From: Rhizodiscina lignyota
Taxonomy: Eukaryota > Ascomycota > Dothideomycetes > Aulographales > Rhizodiscinaceae
Reading direction: 5' to 3'
Length of the DNA: 64,000 bases
Assembly: GCA_010015805.1 (NCBI GenBank)
Contig: ML978147.1
Coordinates: forward strand, 62,001-126,000
Shown here piece after piece: positions 20,654 through 31,700 of this stretch (positions are counted from its first letter, which is position 1; each line of letters starts with the position of its first letter). A model generated the notes under the pieces. That model was not told where the DNA came from, searched no databases, and saw nothing but the letters and a program-made list of their open reading frames with translations. Made by a program: the position numbers and the translations under genes.

Positions 20654-22024
20654 TCATTTGAGGAGACCATTGTCAGTGAGGACCTCTCGAATGAGATTCA
20701 ACTTGTCCATGAGTCCAGCCGAACGAGAATGAGCAACCTCGCAAACAGGAACCAGAGTCTCCAGAAAAGTCGCATCAATGCCAGTAGCGCTTGGGGGAGC
20801 TGTGGGATTTCCATCGGGTGAATCGGTGTTGAGATGAGCGTTGTGATCGGTTGAGTTTTCCCGGATAGAGTCTGTAAGCCTTCCAAAAGACTGCTCCAAG
20901 GAATATATCAGGTCTGCAATGAGAGAGACCACTGCGGACCATACACTCGACTTGGATGCTGTCACAAATGAGCCGATCTTGAGCGGAAGACATGCACTCC
21001 CATGGTACTCTGACGAGTTGAATATGCCACACCGAACCATTTCGTTCGTATGTGCAAAGGTTTGCTCCCAGATAGAGACAATTTGATGGTGACAAGAGAG
21101 GGCAACCAAGATAGTGGCTTGGCTCACTGATGATTTAGTAGCAGCATCTTGCGATTTGCGCCGAGGGTCTCCTGGCAGAACCTGGCATGCAGGTATGGGA
21201 GCTCCAACCATTGATGCAAGATCAGAATAGAGATCAGTCAGCCTCTGGGTAAAGTGAAAAACTTCTGAAATTGAAGGCATATTCGGTCGATTAGACCCAT
21301 CAAGACCATGGGCACGGCACGTTGGATTTGATGAATTGTCTCCCGTAGCATTCGCGGGAAAGTTAAACGACTGGCCGGAGCTGTGGATTGAGAGTGGCGG
21401 GTGGGTATTTTTATGCAGAACCAGCATTCTAAAGAGTTCCGATAGCTGCAAATCGATGGATTGCTCCCTAGGGCTCTCCGTATTGGACGTTGATACCTCT
21501 GCGGTGCATTCGCTCGCCATACCGCCAGTGATTGGTTGGGTTAGAATCTTTGGAGAAACCTGCCCAATCCCAGAGAGCTCAGACGCTCCAGGTTGAACAA
21601 CAGGAGCATCGAAATGCGACATCAAAGGCACTGTTGACATGTCCATGTTGGATAATGAGAGTGTGTCAGGTCCAAAGCTGGGATCGACGAATGGAATGTC
21701 AGTTCCTGCTGCTATTCCGTAGATATTTCCCTCCTCTGTCATCACCGCGTCCAGGCTGCTATCAACGTTCGATCCGAATCCAATGCTATCTAGAATTGTT
21801 AGACTGTTTCGAGATGAAATGCCCATAGGGACATCGGAAACCCCTTGCTCTACGCCGAGGGGCCAATCAAAGTTTCCACGCTTCGGAGCCCTCGACACAC
21901 ATTGTGCTCCTGCCTTCCGACATCGAACACAGGTCTCGCCAGGCGAGGGCCGGAGACAACGGAGCTTTTGCCCATGACAGCGGTCACATGCAGCAATTCT
22001 TCGTCGTTGTATTGCCTGAGCCAT
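20654..22024 (-). CDS. Zn2Cys6 transcription factor (AflR-like layout)
   Basis: Single exon, 456 residues. The N-terminal binuclear cluster has Cys at 13, 16, 23, 32, 35 and 42 (CxxCx6Cx8CxxCx6C), preceded by a basic QRRRIA and followed by the basic linker RAPKR. The remainder is Ser/Thr-rich, with a helical middle segment. The C-terminus, with leucine-rich helices ending in MDKLNLIREVLTDNGLLK, resembles AflR-like regulators of secondary metabolism. It probably activates nearby genes. It is divergent from a second Zn2Cys6 gene (495 bp apart) and upstream of the NmrA-like gene on the same strand. Confidence 0.88.
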   Translation of the reverse strand: MAQAIQRRRIAACDRCHGQKLRCLRPSPGETCVRCRKAGAQCVSRAPKRGNFDWPLGVEQGVSDVPMGISSRNSLTILDSIGFGSNVDSSLDAVMTEEGNIYGIAAGTDIPFVDPSFGPDTLSLSNMDMSTVPLMSHFDAPVVQPGASELSGIGQVSPKILTQPITGGMASECTAEVSTSNTESPREQSIDLQLSELFRMLVLHKNTHPPLSIHSSGQSFNFPANATGDNSSNPTCRAHGLDGSNRPNMPSISEVFHFTQRLTDLYSDLASMVGAPIPACQVLPGDPRRKSQDAATKSSVSQATILVALSCHHQIVSIWEQTFAHTNEMVRCGIFNSSEYHGSACLPLKIGSFVTASKSSVWSAVVSLIADLIYSLEQSFGRLTDSIRENSTDHNAHLNTDSPDGNPTAPPSATGIDATFLETLVPVCEVAHSRSAGLMDKLNLIREVLTDNGLLK

Positions 22025-22519
22025 CGCCGAACCTTCATGTAGAACCAGTCAGATTCAGGATTAGGGAGTGATTCCGGTCATGTGCGTAGACTCATATCAA
22101 GCACATCTGAATTATTAAAACATTTGTTATTATTGAATTTCGAAGTTTGGTTGATTTTCGTCGTGGGCAGATCATGAGGTGTCGTAGCGAGACTCTGTAA
22201 ATTATCGTAATATTAATCCTGAAACGGGAATAGCGCAATATTCGTCCGTACCTACGGATGAACCGAAGCAGAATATTTACAGGTCTTCCACGCAATGTCA
22301 ACTTCACATATATTCTTTTTTGAGGCACGTCAAGGTGCACAATCTATCGTACCAACGACATGATCGCATCCCGGAGATGTCCCTAAAACGAATATATCTC
22401 CTTGAGCAGTTCTTAGAGCTTTGTGACTACCTTACTTCCGCTCTCGTTTCGAAAACCTGGAATTCTTGAATTATTTTGCATAGGTCGACGGTCCACTCCT
22501 GTGATCGAGTTGCGTATAA
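22025..22519. promoter_or_regulatory. Bidirectional promoter between two Zn2Cys6 genes
   Basis: The 495-bp region between divergent start codons is AT-rich. It contains the perfect inverted repeat TCCGTA-CC-TACGGA at 22245-22258, which includes an everted CCG-N6-CGG. It lies about 221 bp from the left gene's ATG and 262 bp from the right one's. Such sites are the typical target of Zn2Cys6 dimers, so auto- or cross-regulation is plausible. Confidence 0.45.
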
Positions 22520-24268
22520 ATGCAGTCAAAGAGACGATGTTGGAACTGCCGCGGTGAGACCTTGGAGCACCCGTACCAAAACGAACCGCGTTTGACTAAA
22601 AACCCCTTTAGCGCTTAAGATTTACTGTGATAAAACTATTCCGTCCTGCCTAAACTGTGAAGGAAAGGGACGAAAATGCTCTGAATATGGGCTGGGACTG
22701 TCATGGCCGCGAGACGAGGATAAACGGAGGTCTATTCGTTCAACCGGTCAACGCATGATTGATGTGCGGTCGAAGAACCTAGATTTCATCACGATTTCAA
22801 CCAAGGACATAGAGGCATTCCAGAAGCATGGTATGTATTACTCCGATATTAAATCGTCATATAACATCGAATCTGACGTACCTCTCAGCTTGGGCGTACT
22901 ACAATCCAAAGCCGTATAGTTGCTTTTGGTTTCCTCATCAGCCGTATAACAGCATGGCGAGGCTCGATCCGTTCCTCACAGTGAACAGTGTGTCATAGTT
23001 CTTTCTCCTATGTTGCGCTAGCTTGGATTCTATTTACTCATGTAATACGCAGGCCGCAGTCCAATTGCCAGACTGATCTCTTCGAGTCATGATGCAGACA
23101 ATCTGTATGGCCTTCTTGTAAGACTGTCCTTTAATGACAATGAGCCACCTTCATTAGCAACCCGTCATGCCATCAGTGCATTATCTTATCAACATCTGTC
23201 CATGGAACGAACTGCGATAATGCATCGGACAAGTGCCATCCGAGCACTTCAGAACGCAATTGGGTATCTTGAACCATCACAAATCATCCAAACAACTGCA
23301 GCGAGCATGTTGCTCAGTGTTGCCGAGGTCAGCGTGCTGTAAATCATTGCTTCGTCTTGCTCACTTGGTACAGATCCTGAATTACGAGGCTTCGATTCCC
23401 AGCTGGTATATCTTCTTCTGCGGCACCAAGAATTTACTACGTCAAGCAACTCAAAAGGGCGGGACCTGCACTGAAGATGGAGCGTTGATTATGGATTGGA
23501 TCTTCTACCACGATGCCATGTATATGTTCAGTGTTCGACATTGGGGGCACAAAAGGGGCCATCAGAAGAAAATATCAAGGTGGAAGACAATGATGTCGAA
23601 AGCAACTTCTGCTTCCGAATCGCACGTCGTATGTCGTATCGCTTCATGAATAATGGAATCGATGTGAGATGCTGATCAAACAATCACAGGTGGTTCCCAC
23701 CATTGGCTGTTCCCTCGAATTGCTGAATCTCCTATGCGAAGTCGTCCATGCCATACTCGATCGTGAGGATCCCAGTTATCACTCCCAGGCACATCTCAAA
23801 AGGATCAGAGCCCTCGAGATCCGGCTTCGAGGCCTGGAGCAGTGCCCTGACGGAGTATCAGGTATAGAACCCGAGGAGAAAGCCCATCGATCGAATATCG
23901 CGGAGCTCTTCCGCTTGGCAACATTGACGTACCTTTATCGGGTGGCCAAGGGGGAATCCAGAGAATCCATCGACGCTAATACAATTATCGAGCGCGCATT
24001 CGCTTTGTTGAGAAATGTTAAAAATTGCGAGCGGCCTTGGTCTCTCTTTATTATCGCTCTCGAGGCGCGCACAGAGCATCACCGAGCAATCGTGCTGGAG
24101 ATTCTGAAGGAGTCTCTGAGAATGCAACCGGTGGGCATGATTGCACTCACAAAACGCATGATCCATGATGCTTGGGTGCAGCAAGATCTGCACGACGAGG
24201 AGATCGATCCGTTGACGCTCTACGGTCTCATCATCAGCAGAAGCCGCGTCCCTCCATGCTTTGCGTGA
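22520..24268 (+). CDS. Zn2Cys6 transcription factor with fungal-specific (Fungal_trans_2) domain
   Basis: Six exons (22520-22553, 22612-22830, 22889-22987, 23053-23327, 23374-23628, 23690-24268) encode 486 residues; all five introns are 46-65 nt and in phase. The zinc cluster is split by intron 1: Cys 7, 10 | 17, 24, 27, 34, a regular CxxCx6Cx6CxxCx6C. The middle has SMLLSVAE-ILNYEASIPSWYIFF and DWIFYHDAMYMFSV, and the end has RPWSLFIIALEARTEHHR and HDAWVQQDL, the signature order of Fungal_trans_2. Predicted nuclear activator or repressor. The TGA at 24266-24268 fits the family's usual end, but the same frame remains open for 83 more codons (see finding). It shares its promoter with the divergent Zn2Cys6 gene. 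Confidence 0.86.
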
Positions 24269-24520
24269 GCGAAAGAGTTCCTGGGTGTCACCCAATTTGT
24301 ACTTGCGTCAAAGTGGCCACTCAAGAGCCTAGACGCCACAGTGTTCGGGATCTCAAAATCGATAGGCAATGTGTCGTTGATCGCATCGATTGCGATTCAG
24401 GAATACGGAGATGCAGCCGAGATAGAAGCGGTGAAGGCGCAGGCAGGTTATTCGGCATTAATGGAAATCATTGACAACAGTTCTGTGGAAATGGACAGCG
24501 AGAATTTGTTGAGACTGTAA
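24269..24520 (+). other. In-frame open extension after the Zn2Cys6 TGA
   Basis: After the TGA the frame continues for 83 codons to a TAA at 24518-24520 and reads protein-like (AKEFLGVTQFVLASKW..., ending SENLLRL). It could be read-through, an alternative 3' exon, a shortened C-terminus in this strain, or chance. The stop context TGA-G is not a strong read-through signal. Confidence 0.3.
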
Positions 24521-25463
24521 ATGAAGATGGAGATGGTTTGTTTCAGGCTGAGGGTGTCCGGATTCGGAGCCACCCGGTCTTCATCTCGACGGTGCCGTAT
24601 TCCAGTGCCTGAATGACAGTACGAAACCGAATGCAGTCCAATGAGGCGCTTCTTGAAGAGTGGGTATCATTCAGTGTCGGAGTTACCGCTTGCCGCAAAT
24701 TTGCGTCCCTGGCCATTCCTGATTTATCAGCCAAGACTTTGCATCCGAGAAAGGTAAGGTTGCGGTAGTGTAATACGGAACGCAAGGACTGGACATTAAG
24801 TGAGAGGAGAAAGCGGACCATTATTGGATGAACAAGGTGAAAACAGTCTTTGCTGGCGGAGTGCATTTTGATGTCGGCTTTACCAATCTGTTCCTCAATC
24901 TTTCCTACGAGTTTTTGGAAGGCAGCAAACTGTAGGATAGACATAGCAACTTATTGAGAATATGTGCATTAAATGTTAACCGCAACCGTGATTATTATTC
25001 TTGCGCGGAATTTGAGAAAATGTCCCACACGCGAGGGTGAACTGAGCATTGCCACGGGTTCCGTGGAGAATGCACCGGGAGGCTAACCAAAGAAGGGAAT
25101 AAGTTTTCTACCCCAGACAGGGTAGTGCAGTGATCGTGCGGAATAATGATAGCCCACCGCAAAAAGTTGCCTTTCCACATTACTTAAGCTAGCACGTGCA
25201 TGAGTCGGTCAATCATTGCTTAACAAATAGCCCGGAACGTGATGGGGGAATCAAAATAGGGGAAATGAAAGGTCGAAATTTCTGACGATAAGTAAACATT
25301 AAAGATTTGTTACCAATGTGCATGGAGAGACGTATGCGCTAGACAATGAAAAAGAATATAAAATGCAGGTTCCATGCAAATGATTGACATACAGCAAACT
25401 CCAGACAGCACAGTGCAGATTCAAGTGACTTGATATCCCACTGAAGCCGATACAAACATCACC
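24521..25463. other. Intergenic with possible small minus-strand ORF
   Basis: A 133-codon minus-strand frame (24944-24543) begins at an ATG and reads helical at first (MSILQFAAFQKLVGKIEEQI). No family is recognised, so I leave it as a possible small gene or remnant. The right part is the epoxide-hydrolase promoter. Confidence 0.35.
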
Positions 25464-26920
25464 ATGCGGTTACCTAGTCTCTTGGGCTGTTCCATCAGCC
25501 TTGTTGCGGGGATGGCGGTGGCCGGAGGCACATATGGAAGCAAGGGTTTCAACCTTCGTCCTTTCAAAGTCGAACTCTCCTCTGGTCTTCCGCGCATGTT
25601 CGATCTGGTCAAGAATACCGAGCTGCCAGCTCATGAGGAATACCCAGGCGTTGGTTCCTCGTTTGGAATTGGGCTTGACGTACTGAAATCGCTCAAGAAG
25701 GAATGGCTTACGAATTTCGATTGGCAGAAGGCACAGGCTTCGATGAATCGGTAAGATGTACCTTCATGTTCCAGTCAAGGTAGTTGGTGCTAAACAATTA
25801 TTAGCTATGAGCAATACACTGTGGAGATTGAGGGTCTCACCATCCACTTCGTCCATGAAAAGTCAAAGGACCCTCATGCCATTCCCATCATACTCCAGCA
25901 TGGATGGCCAGGTTCCTTCCTCGAAATGGTACCAATCATTGACCCACTGAAAAGCCAGGCCAAAACATCAACCGGCAAGCCTATTTCCTTCAATGTCGTA
26001 GTGCCGTCGCTTCCTGGTCATGCGTTCTCAAGTGCCCCTCCTGCCAACTGGACAGTCGAGGACACGGCCAGAGTGTTTAATACCCTAATGACCAAGGTCC
26101 TGGGATATGGTACATATGCTGTCCATGGAACGGACTGGGGTTCGGCTACCGCGTACAGTATGTACGACCAGTTCAACCAGTCCGCTCGAGCGGCGCATCT
26201 GAACTTCCTGCCGTACTTCCCTTTGCTCCCTGAAGCATTAGTGGCGCAGAACATATCTCTCTCTCCCGAGGAGGAATTTGAGGAGCAGAGATTGGTGGAT
26301 TGGGAAACCAATGGCAACGCTTATCTTGTAGAGCAGACCACGAAGGTATGGTACGCGTCTCTGTGAGATCTTGGCCGCTGATTGAGTAACCGCAGCCAAA
26401 CACGATCGGCTTGGCCATCTATGATAGCCCATTGGGCCAGTTGTCTTGGATCGCTGAGAAGTACATTGCCTGTGGGTCTATCTCTAACAGCTAGTCAGCA
26501 AAGTGGCATTCTAACATTTGTAGGGTCTGATCCTCGTCAAGGCACCGGGCCATCTCTTTTGACTCATAACGAAATCCTGACTGAAGTGTCTTTATACTAC
26601 CTCACGCGCTCCATAGTATCTTCAATGTACATCTACGCACAGAATCCCAACGGCTTTATGACGACGTACCACAAGGCCCGCACAGATGCGCCACTACTAT
26701 TTAGTAGCTTCAAGTACAATGTCGGTTTCTGGCCGCAGCAACTGGTTGCGCGGGTTGGAAATCTGGTCAAGTACACCTGTGAGTTCTCCGATGTTGAAGC
26801 TGACGTCGAAGAAGCTGACGTCGACAAGATCACAGCTTTGGCGGCCACTTCCCTGGGCTGGATAACCCTCCGGCTCTGACCGCGGACATCAGAGAGATTG
26901 GAAATTATTGGGAGCATTAG
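25464..26920 (+). CDS. Epoxide hydrolase (alpha/beta-hydrolase, EHN domain)
   Basis: Five exons (25464-25750, 25805-26345, 26396-26471, 26524-26778, 26829-26920) encode 416 residues; introns are 50-54 nt and in phase. The hydrophobic N-terminus (MRLPSLLGCSISLVAGMAVA) may be a signal peptide. The EHN region runs into YEQYTVEIEGLTIHFVHE. HGWPG (128-132) forms the oxyanion hole, Asp206 in HGTDWG is the nucleophile, and the catalytic His sits in HSFGGHF, which only the last spliced exon supplies. The enzyme opens epoxides to diols, in detoxification or secondary metabolism. Reading through the final intron would replace the catalytic-His exon with an unrelated tail. The two Zn2Cys6 genes upstream may control it. 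Confidence 0.93.
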
Positions 26921-27420
26921 GCATTCCATGCGATCGATCTGCTGGATTCCGTGATGTATGATAGAGCTGAATGTCCAACCTCCTAATCGTTTGCCGAGAC
27001 ATCTTAGCATTTGCGGCGGGGAAACATCGGGCCGCAGAGGTACAAGGAACACCAGGAGGTACCCGAGCTTTGGTTGTGCCATACCCAAAACTCTAGGTGC
27101 TCCAAGTACCTGGCTCAGGTCATCACCCTTGCCAGTAATATTTAATCTCACTTCAGAGTCATCTACCATCTCATTCATCTTCCCAAGAACATGGGAAGAT
27201 GACTTTTAGGCTTCTTCAGCTATATAGAACAACATATTCTACATTCCTTGCTTTTTCATCGTGCATATCCTTTCCGCACACAACATCGTGGCTTGGTTCA
27301 GCCTCGTGACATAGATGCCTGCTGTTTGCGCCCTTTTCATCAGTGAGCCCTTTTGAGAAATTCTCCAAGTCCTGCTGTCGTCCAGGTCTCATTTTCTTTT
27401 CAATTCATAATTCCCTCATC
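26921..27420. other. Intergenic epoxide hydrolase / homeodomain gene
   Basis: 500 bp containing the 3' flank of the hydrolase and the leader of the next gene. No gene recognised; a minus-strand ORF here overlaps the hydrolase and appears incidental. Confidence 0.6.
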
Positions 27421-28733
27421 ATGGATGAGCAGAACAATCTTTTTTCATATGCTGGGGACCACGATATGCTTGGAGAGCTGTCCGATTTCGATTCTCTCCA
27501 TCACACATACATTTTCAGGCATGAGTTAATGCAACCCCCACAAACATACTCTACATCGAATGGGGTGTTTGATCTCTTCGGCGATGATGACGAACTCCAA
27601 GAAGCTGGTCAGAATGATCTCTCTGAGGATGATGATCTCAACGTCCAACGTACGGACAAACTATCACCTCTCCCCCGAGAAGTCAGCAACGTTCCGAGTT
27701 CTTTGCAAGCAGTCGGCTCAGCCACCAGTATAGCAAGCAGTAATGGAGGCAGTCGAGCTAGACTGCCTCATTCAGCGCGCGAGCTTTTAGACAAGTGGAT
27801 CGAGATCAATCAACACGACCCATACTTGAAACCAAATGATGCGGAAGCCCTTGCGCACTTGACTAGTTTGACATCACAACAGGTCAAGACATATATCGCG
27901 AACTTCAGAGCCAGGAAGCCAGTTACAGGTGATACCTTCTATCTTATTGTAAATCATCATGCTAACGCGTTGCATTGTTTCAGACAATTTGCTGCCGCCG
28001 TTCCCTTCTGGAACATCGCTTGTGAGCATCGGCTCTAATACACCTTTGACTGCAACAAAGCAGAACCGCCGCCGCAGACGTACCTCTTCAGCAGTTTCGC
28101 TCCGATCGAGCGAGTCTCAGTCGTTTTCCACTGCGGCCCCCAGAAAGTATCGCTGTACTTGGACACCCTGCACTCAGTCCTTCAGCCGTAAGTCCGACTG
28201 GAGGCGTCATGAGGAGACGATCCACTCTCCGCAAGAGCACTGGATCTGCATGCCAATGTCTGTAATCCTGTGACGCAAACATGAAACACAGAGTTATACT
28301 AATTCGCGCTATATGATTTAGACACCCGATGAAAGTCCGTGCATCTTTTGTCAGCCAAGGCCAATCTCTTACTTGCGCATTTTGCGGCAAAGTGATAGAG
28401 GTACCTTACGGCACCCCAAAAGATCGAATTGGATCTGAAGAGCACTTGATCAAAGAGCATAAATATTTACCGTGCTTCGACAAACCCCTCTCTGAACGCT
28501 CGTTCACGAGGAAGGACAAACTAAAGCAACATCTTCAGCAAGTGCACAAACAGTATACGCCATTGACTGACGAGCAGGAAGTGTGGGTCTGGCCTACGAA
28601 TGAGAGCGCTCTCTTCAGCTGCATGTTCTGTGAAGCAGAGGGAATGACATGGGCACAGCGCATGGAGCACGTCGCAGCGCACTTTGAGAGCGAAAGCGCG
28701 TTTGGGCTTCCTACAGACCTGCACTTCGGTTGA
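27421..28733 (+). CDS. KN-type homeodomain plus C2H2 zinc-finger transcription factor
   Basis: Three exons (27421-27928, 27984-28257, 28322-28733) encode 397 residues, phases consistent. An acidic N-terminus precedes a TALE/KN-like homeodomain at about 115-168: LPHSARELLDKW, HDPYLKPNDAEALAHL, and the third helix QVKTYIANFRARK. The usual Trp-Phe of helix 3 is Tyr-Ile, while the Asn and Arg that contact DNA in TALE proteins remain. A linker of basic and Ser residues follows. The C2H2 finger CTWTPCTQSFSRKSDWRRHE (C-x4-C-x12-H-x4-H) is good. Two further, degenerate finger-like segments (CAFCGK..., CMFCEAEG...) close the protein. A nuclear DNA-binding role is likely; targets are unknown. Confidence 0.85.
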
Positions 28734-31700
28734 TGTATCGTCGAATCTGCATTTGTTACAACATACCGCCTACGTCTTCACTATGCTAGGCGTACTCCAT
28801 CTCCTTGATGCTACAAGCTCTGAGAGGAAGAAGGACAGCGGTGTGCTGTGGCCTGCACATATAGTATATTTGCGGAGGTGGAGACATGTCTTAGGAATTT
28901 TCGTCTTCTGTCATAGAATGTTGAAAATGTAGCGCATGAACACCTTGACAACATTCAACATTGATCGCGGCATACACTTAGCTTGCGACGCTCGGATTTA
29001 ATAATTGTGCCTGCCTCGAGACGCAAATCTCTTGCTCGATCAGCCCTGATAAAGGTCTGGTCATTTGGGGGTCACTTCGTAAATAGCTTATCTTTTCGTA
29101 CGCGATTTCAGCCTTGTTGCCGAGGATAATTTCTTTTCTGATATGAGGTTATTTCCCTGCCGGCATACCCTGCTCCGCAATGGGGATCATACGGGTAAGG
29201 GTCCGTCAAGGATATGCACGACTCGCCCGTGCACTCGGGATGCATTAATGAGCTCGCTATGGATTAGCATGGACAAAGATATCCTGGAGGTCGGATCGCA
29301 TTTGGGCGACTTCTGACTTCTTGGAAGCACTATGGAAGCGCCGTGAAGTGATCGCGATGCGCCGATGTCGCATTTCACACCACACTGCAGCGAGCAGCGC
29401 TTGCAGAGACAGCGGTGTCCATGTTATGCATGGCCATTGCAGATTCTGCAGCTAAAATGGCTTCGATCAGGGAAAATGACATGAGTCGGGGGCTGTGATG
29501 AACTTCGGAACGCATTGCAACTTACCATGTACCCCAGTGGGCTTCTGCTGCTTGTTCCGACGTCCTGCTCGCCGCGAATACCGCGCAATGCTCATCGCTG
29601 TCGCACAATGCTGATTCTCGCTTGAGGAGATTGCAATCGCTTAGTAAAAATTTGCGTTAACTTTGACAAACGCAGTGATGACTGCCGAGCCCTGGGTTTG
29701 CGACAGAACTTGATCTGTCCATTTCTCTCCTTTTATTGCGAATGCGATTGTCATCTTTGCGACCGGTAAGAGCTACCCTCGAGGGAGAGATATGACGTTG
29801 AAGTAGAGTTCTCGCCTACCCATGGCGCACATGACAGTCTGTGCGATTATCGACGGCGCATTTAATGTCGCTTCCAGAAGGAAGCTGTGACCAGTCTGTG
29901 GAAATGAAGAGTGCCCGAAGCAATGCCGACACGCAGATTGTCACCCCAAGGCTGACTGATGAATTCGCCGATGCCAAGCTATGGGGAAGATTTTGACAGA
30001 AAGCCCATGGCATGCCGGCCGCGTGCGGCGGGTGAGAATGGCCGCACGGTACCACGTGCACGCCTTTCGGGCACCATCAACGGCCGTCCGAAGCCAGCGG
30101 TTTGCAGTTCGGAGATTAGCGATGGGCGAGAGCAGATCTTTGGAGAAATGGAAGCGCCACGGCGCGAGAGTGCCTCCAGCCTTATCCGCTTCAAGGGTTA
30201 GTTCCGATGGCTGTATACTGTTAATCATTAAATAAATTTCCTGCAATGGGCAAAGAGAGAGACGAGCGTGACCACTGATAAGGGAATAAGCCGTTCCAAG
30301 AGACGGATGAGGCCAAACTCTGGACCGTGATTTTTGCGGACTTCGAGTGAGCAAAACCACGGATCCATGCCTGTGGAGATTTTCGGAGGGATTAGGCATA
30401 TTCCCCGATGGCGATCTCGCTTATGGTGGACAATTCGGACTACGCTGATGCGAGTGCCCTCATGAGGCACTTTCAGCACCGTTGAGGCGGGTCTTAGCAC
30501 TCGCGTCCTGTGTGCGTACTGCTGCATGTGGGATGAGGCGCCTGATACGAGACTGAGACATGGAGAAGCACAACAAGTGAAAGGACGGGGGAAATCAAAG
30601 CTCCAAAACATTGCTCTTGACGACGAACCAATCCATATGGATGGTGGCCGTGCGGCGTAGCCATCAGTCGACTTCTCCCACCTCCACTGCTGCACCGTTC
30701 CCGTTCGACACCAAGCTTGAAGCACATGAATGATGGTGTACTCACGCTCGATCGGCATGGCGGTAGAGCTGTATCGGAAGCCTCGACTGATGCAAGGCGC
30801 CAAATCGGGCTATGGAGGATACTGTTCAGGCGTTAAAGAATCACAGTTGGGGACACCTTCCCTGACTCTTCCCCACGTCGCCTCGCGATCCGTCGCTCCG
30901 CGATGTCGACGAGTTAGCTCCATCACACGCGTCTCTGGCCTCTCACTGGCTCTCTGGCCTAATTTCACCCGGGATTAGGACACCCTTTCGACGTCACATG
31001 ACCGTCAAACTACGCGGCCGGGGCAAGAAATGGAAACACACGAGAGCCAGTAGAGACGCCAAGAGGAGGGAAAAGTGTAACATGGATGGATTGCGTGAGG
31101 GCAGTCCGTGACGGCGGCGAGGCCTCCCCCGGGCGGGAGCGATGATGCGGGCCGTGGAAAGTGTACCGGACTTTGAAGCAATGAGACGAGCGAGACGAGA
31201 CGTTGAGGATTCTGGATGCGCTGGCAATGGCAAAGTGCAGTCAGAAGGAGAAGTGCCGTCGGATAGGCGGAGTGGCCACATCAGCCTCACTCACAGCCAC
31301 AGGTGTGCATGGATGCGCAGGTGAGGCTGTCTCTTGGGCAGCAGCGCTGCACCTCGCCACAGTACCTGATCAACGACGTCCACCAACGTCCCTCTGCGGT
31401 TGCTCTGCATGCATTCCAACAATGACATCCTCGTGCATCAAGGTCAGTGCCGTGCAGCGCTCAGCTTCATCTGCCACAGGCCGGCCGGCATCGAGAGGCT
31501 CTGATAAGTTGGATGGCTGTGGCGGCGAGATCACGTTGGCTTGGTCCAAGAGTCAAAGCAAGCTTGCGGCGGCGAAAGTGAGTCGGTCCCAAGGATCATG
31601 GTCCGCTATTTTTGCTGTGGGCCTTCGTTCCTACACGCTCGTTCGCTCGTGCTTGCGGCAATAGCCATCGCGAGCCGAACCATAGACTGTCTTACCAGCG

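Noticed and set aside
24543-24944. Minus-strand ORF starting MSILQFAAFQ
   Set aside because: Looks partly helical, but no homologue recognised and no supporting splice structure; kept only as a note in the intergenic entry.
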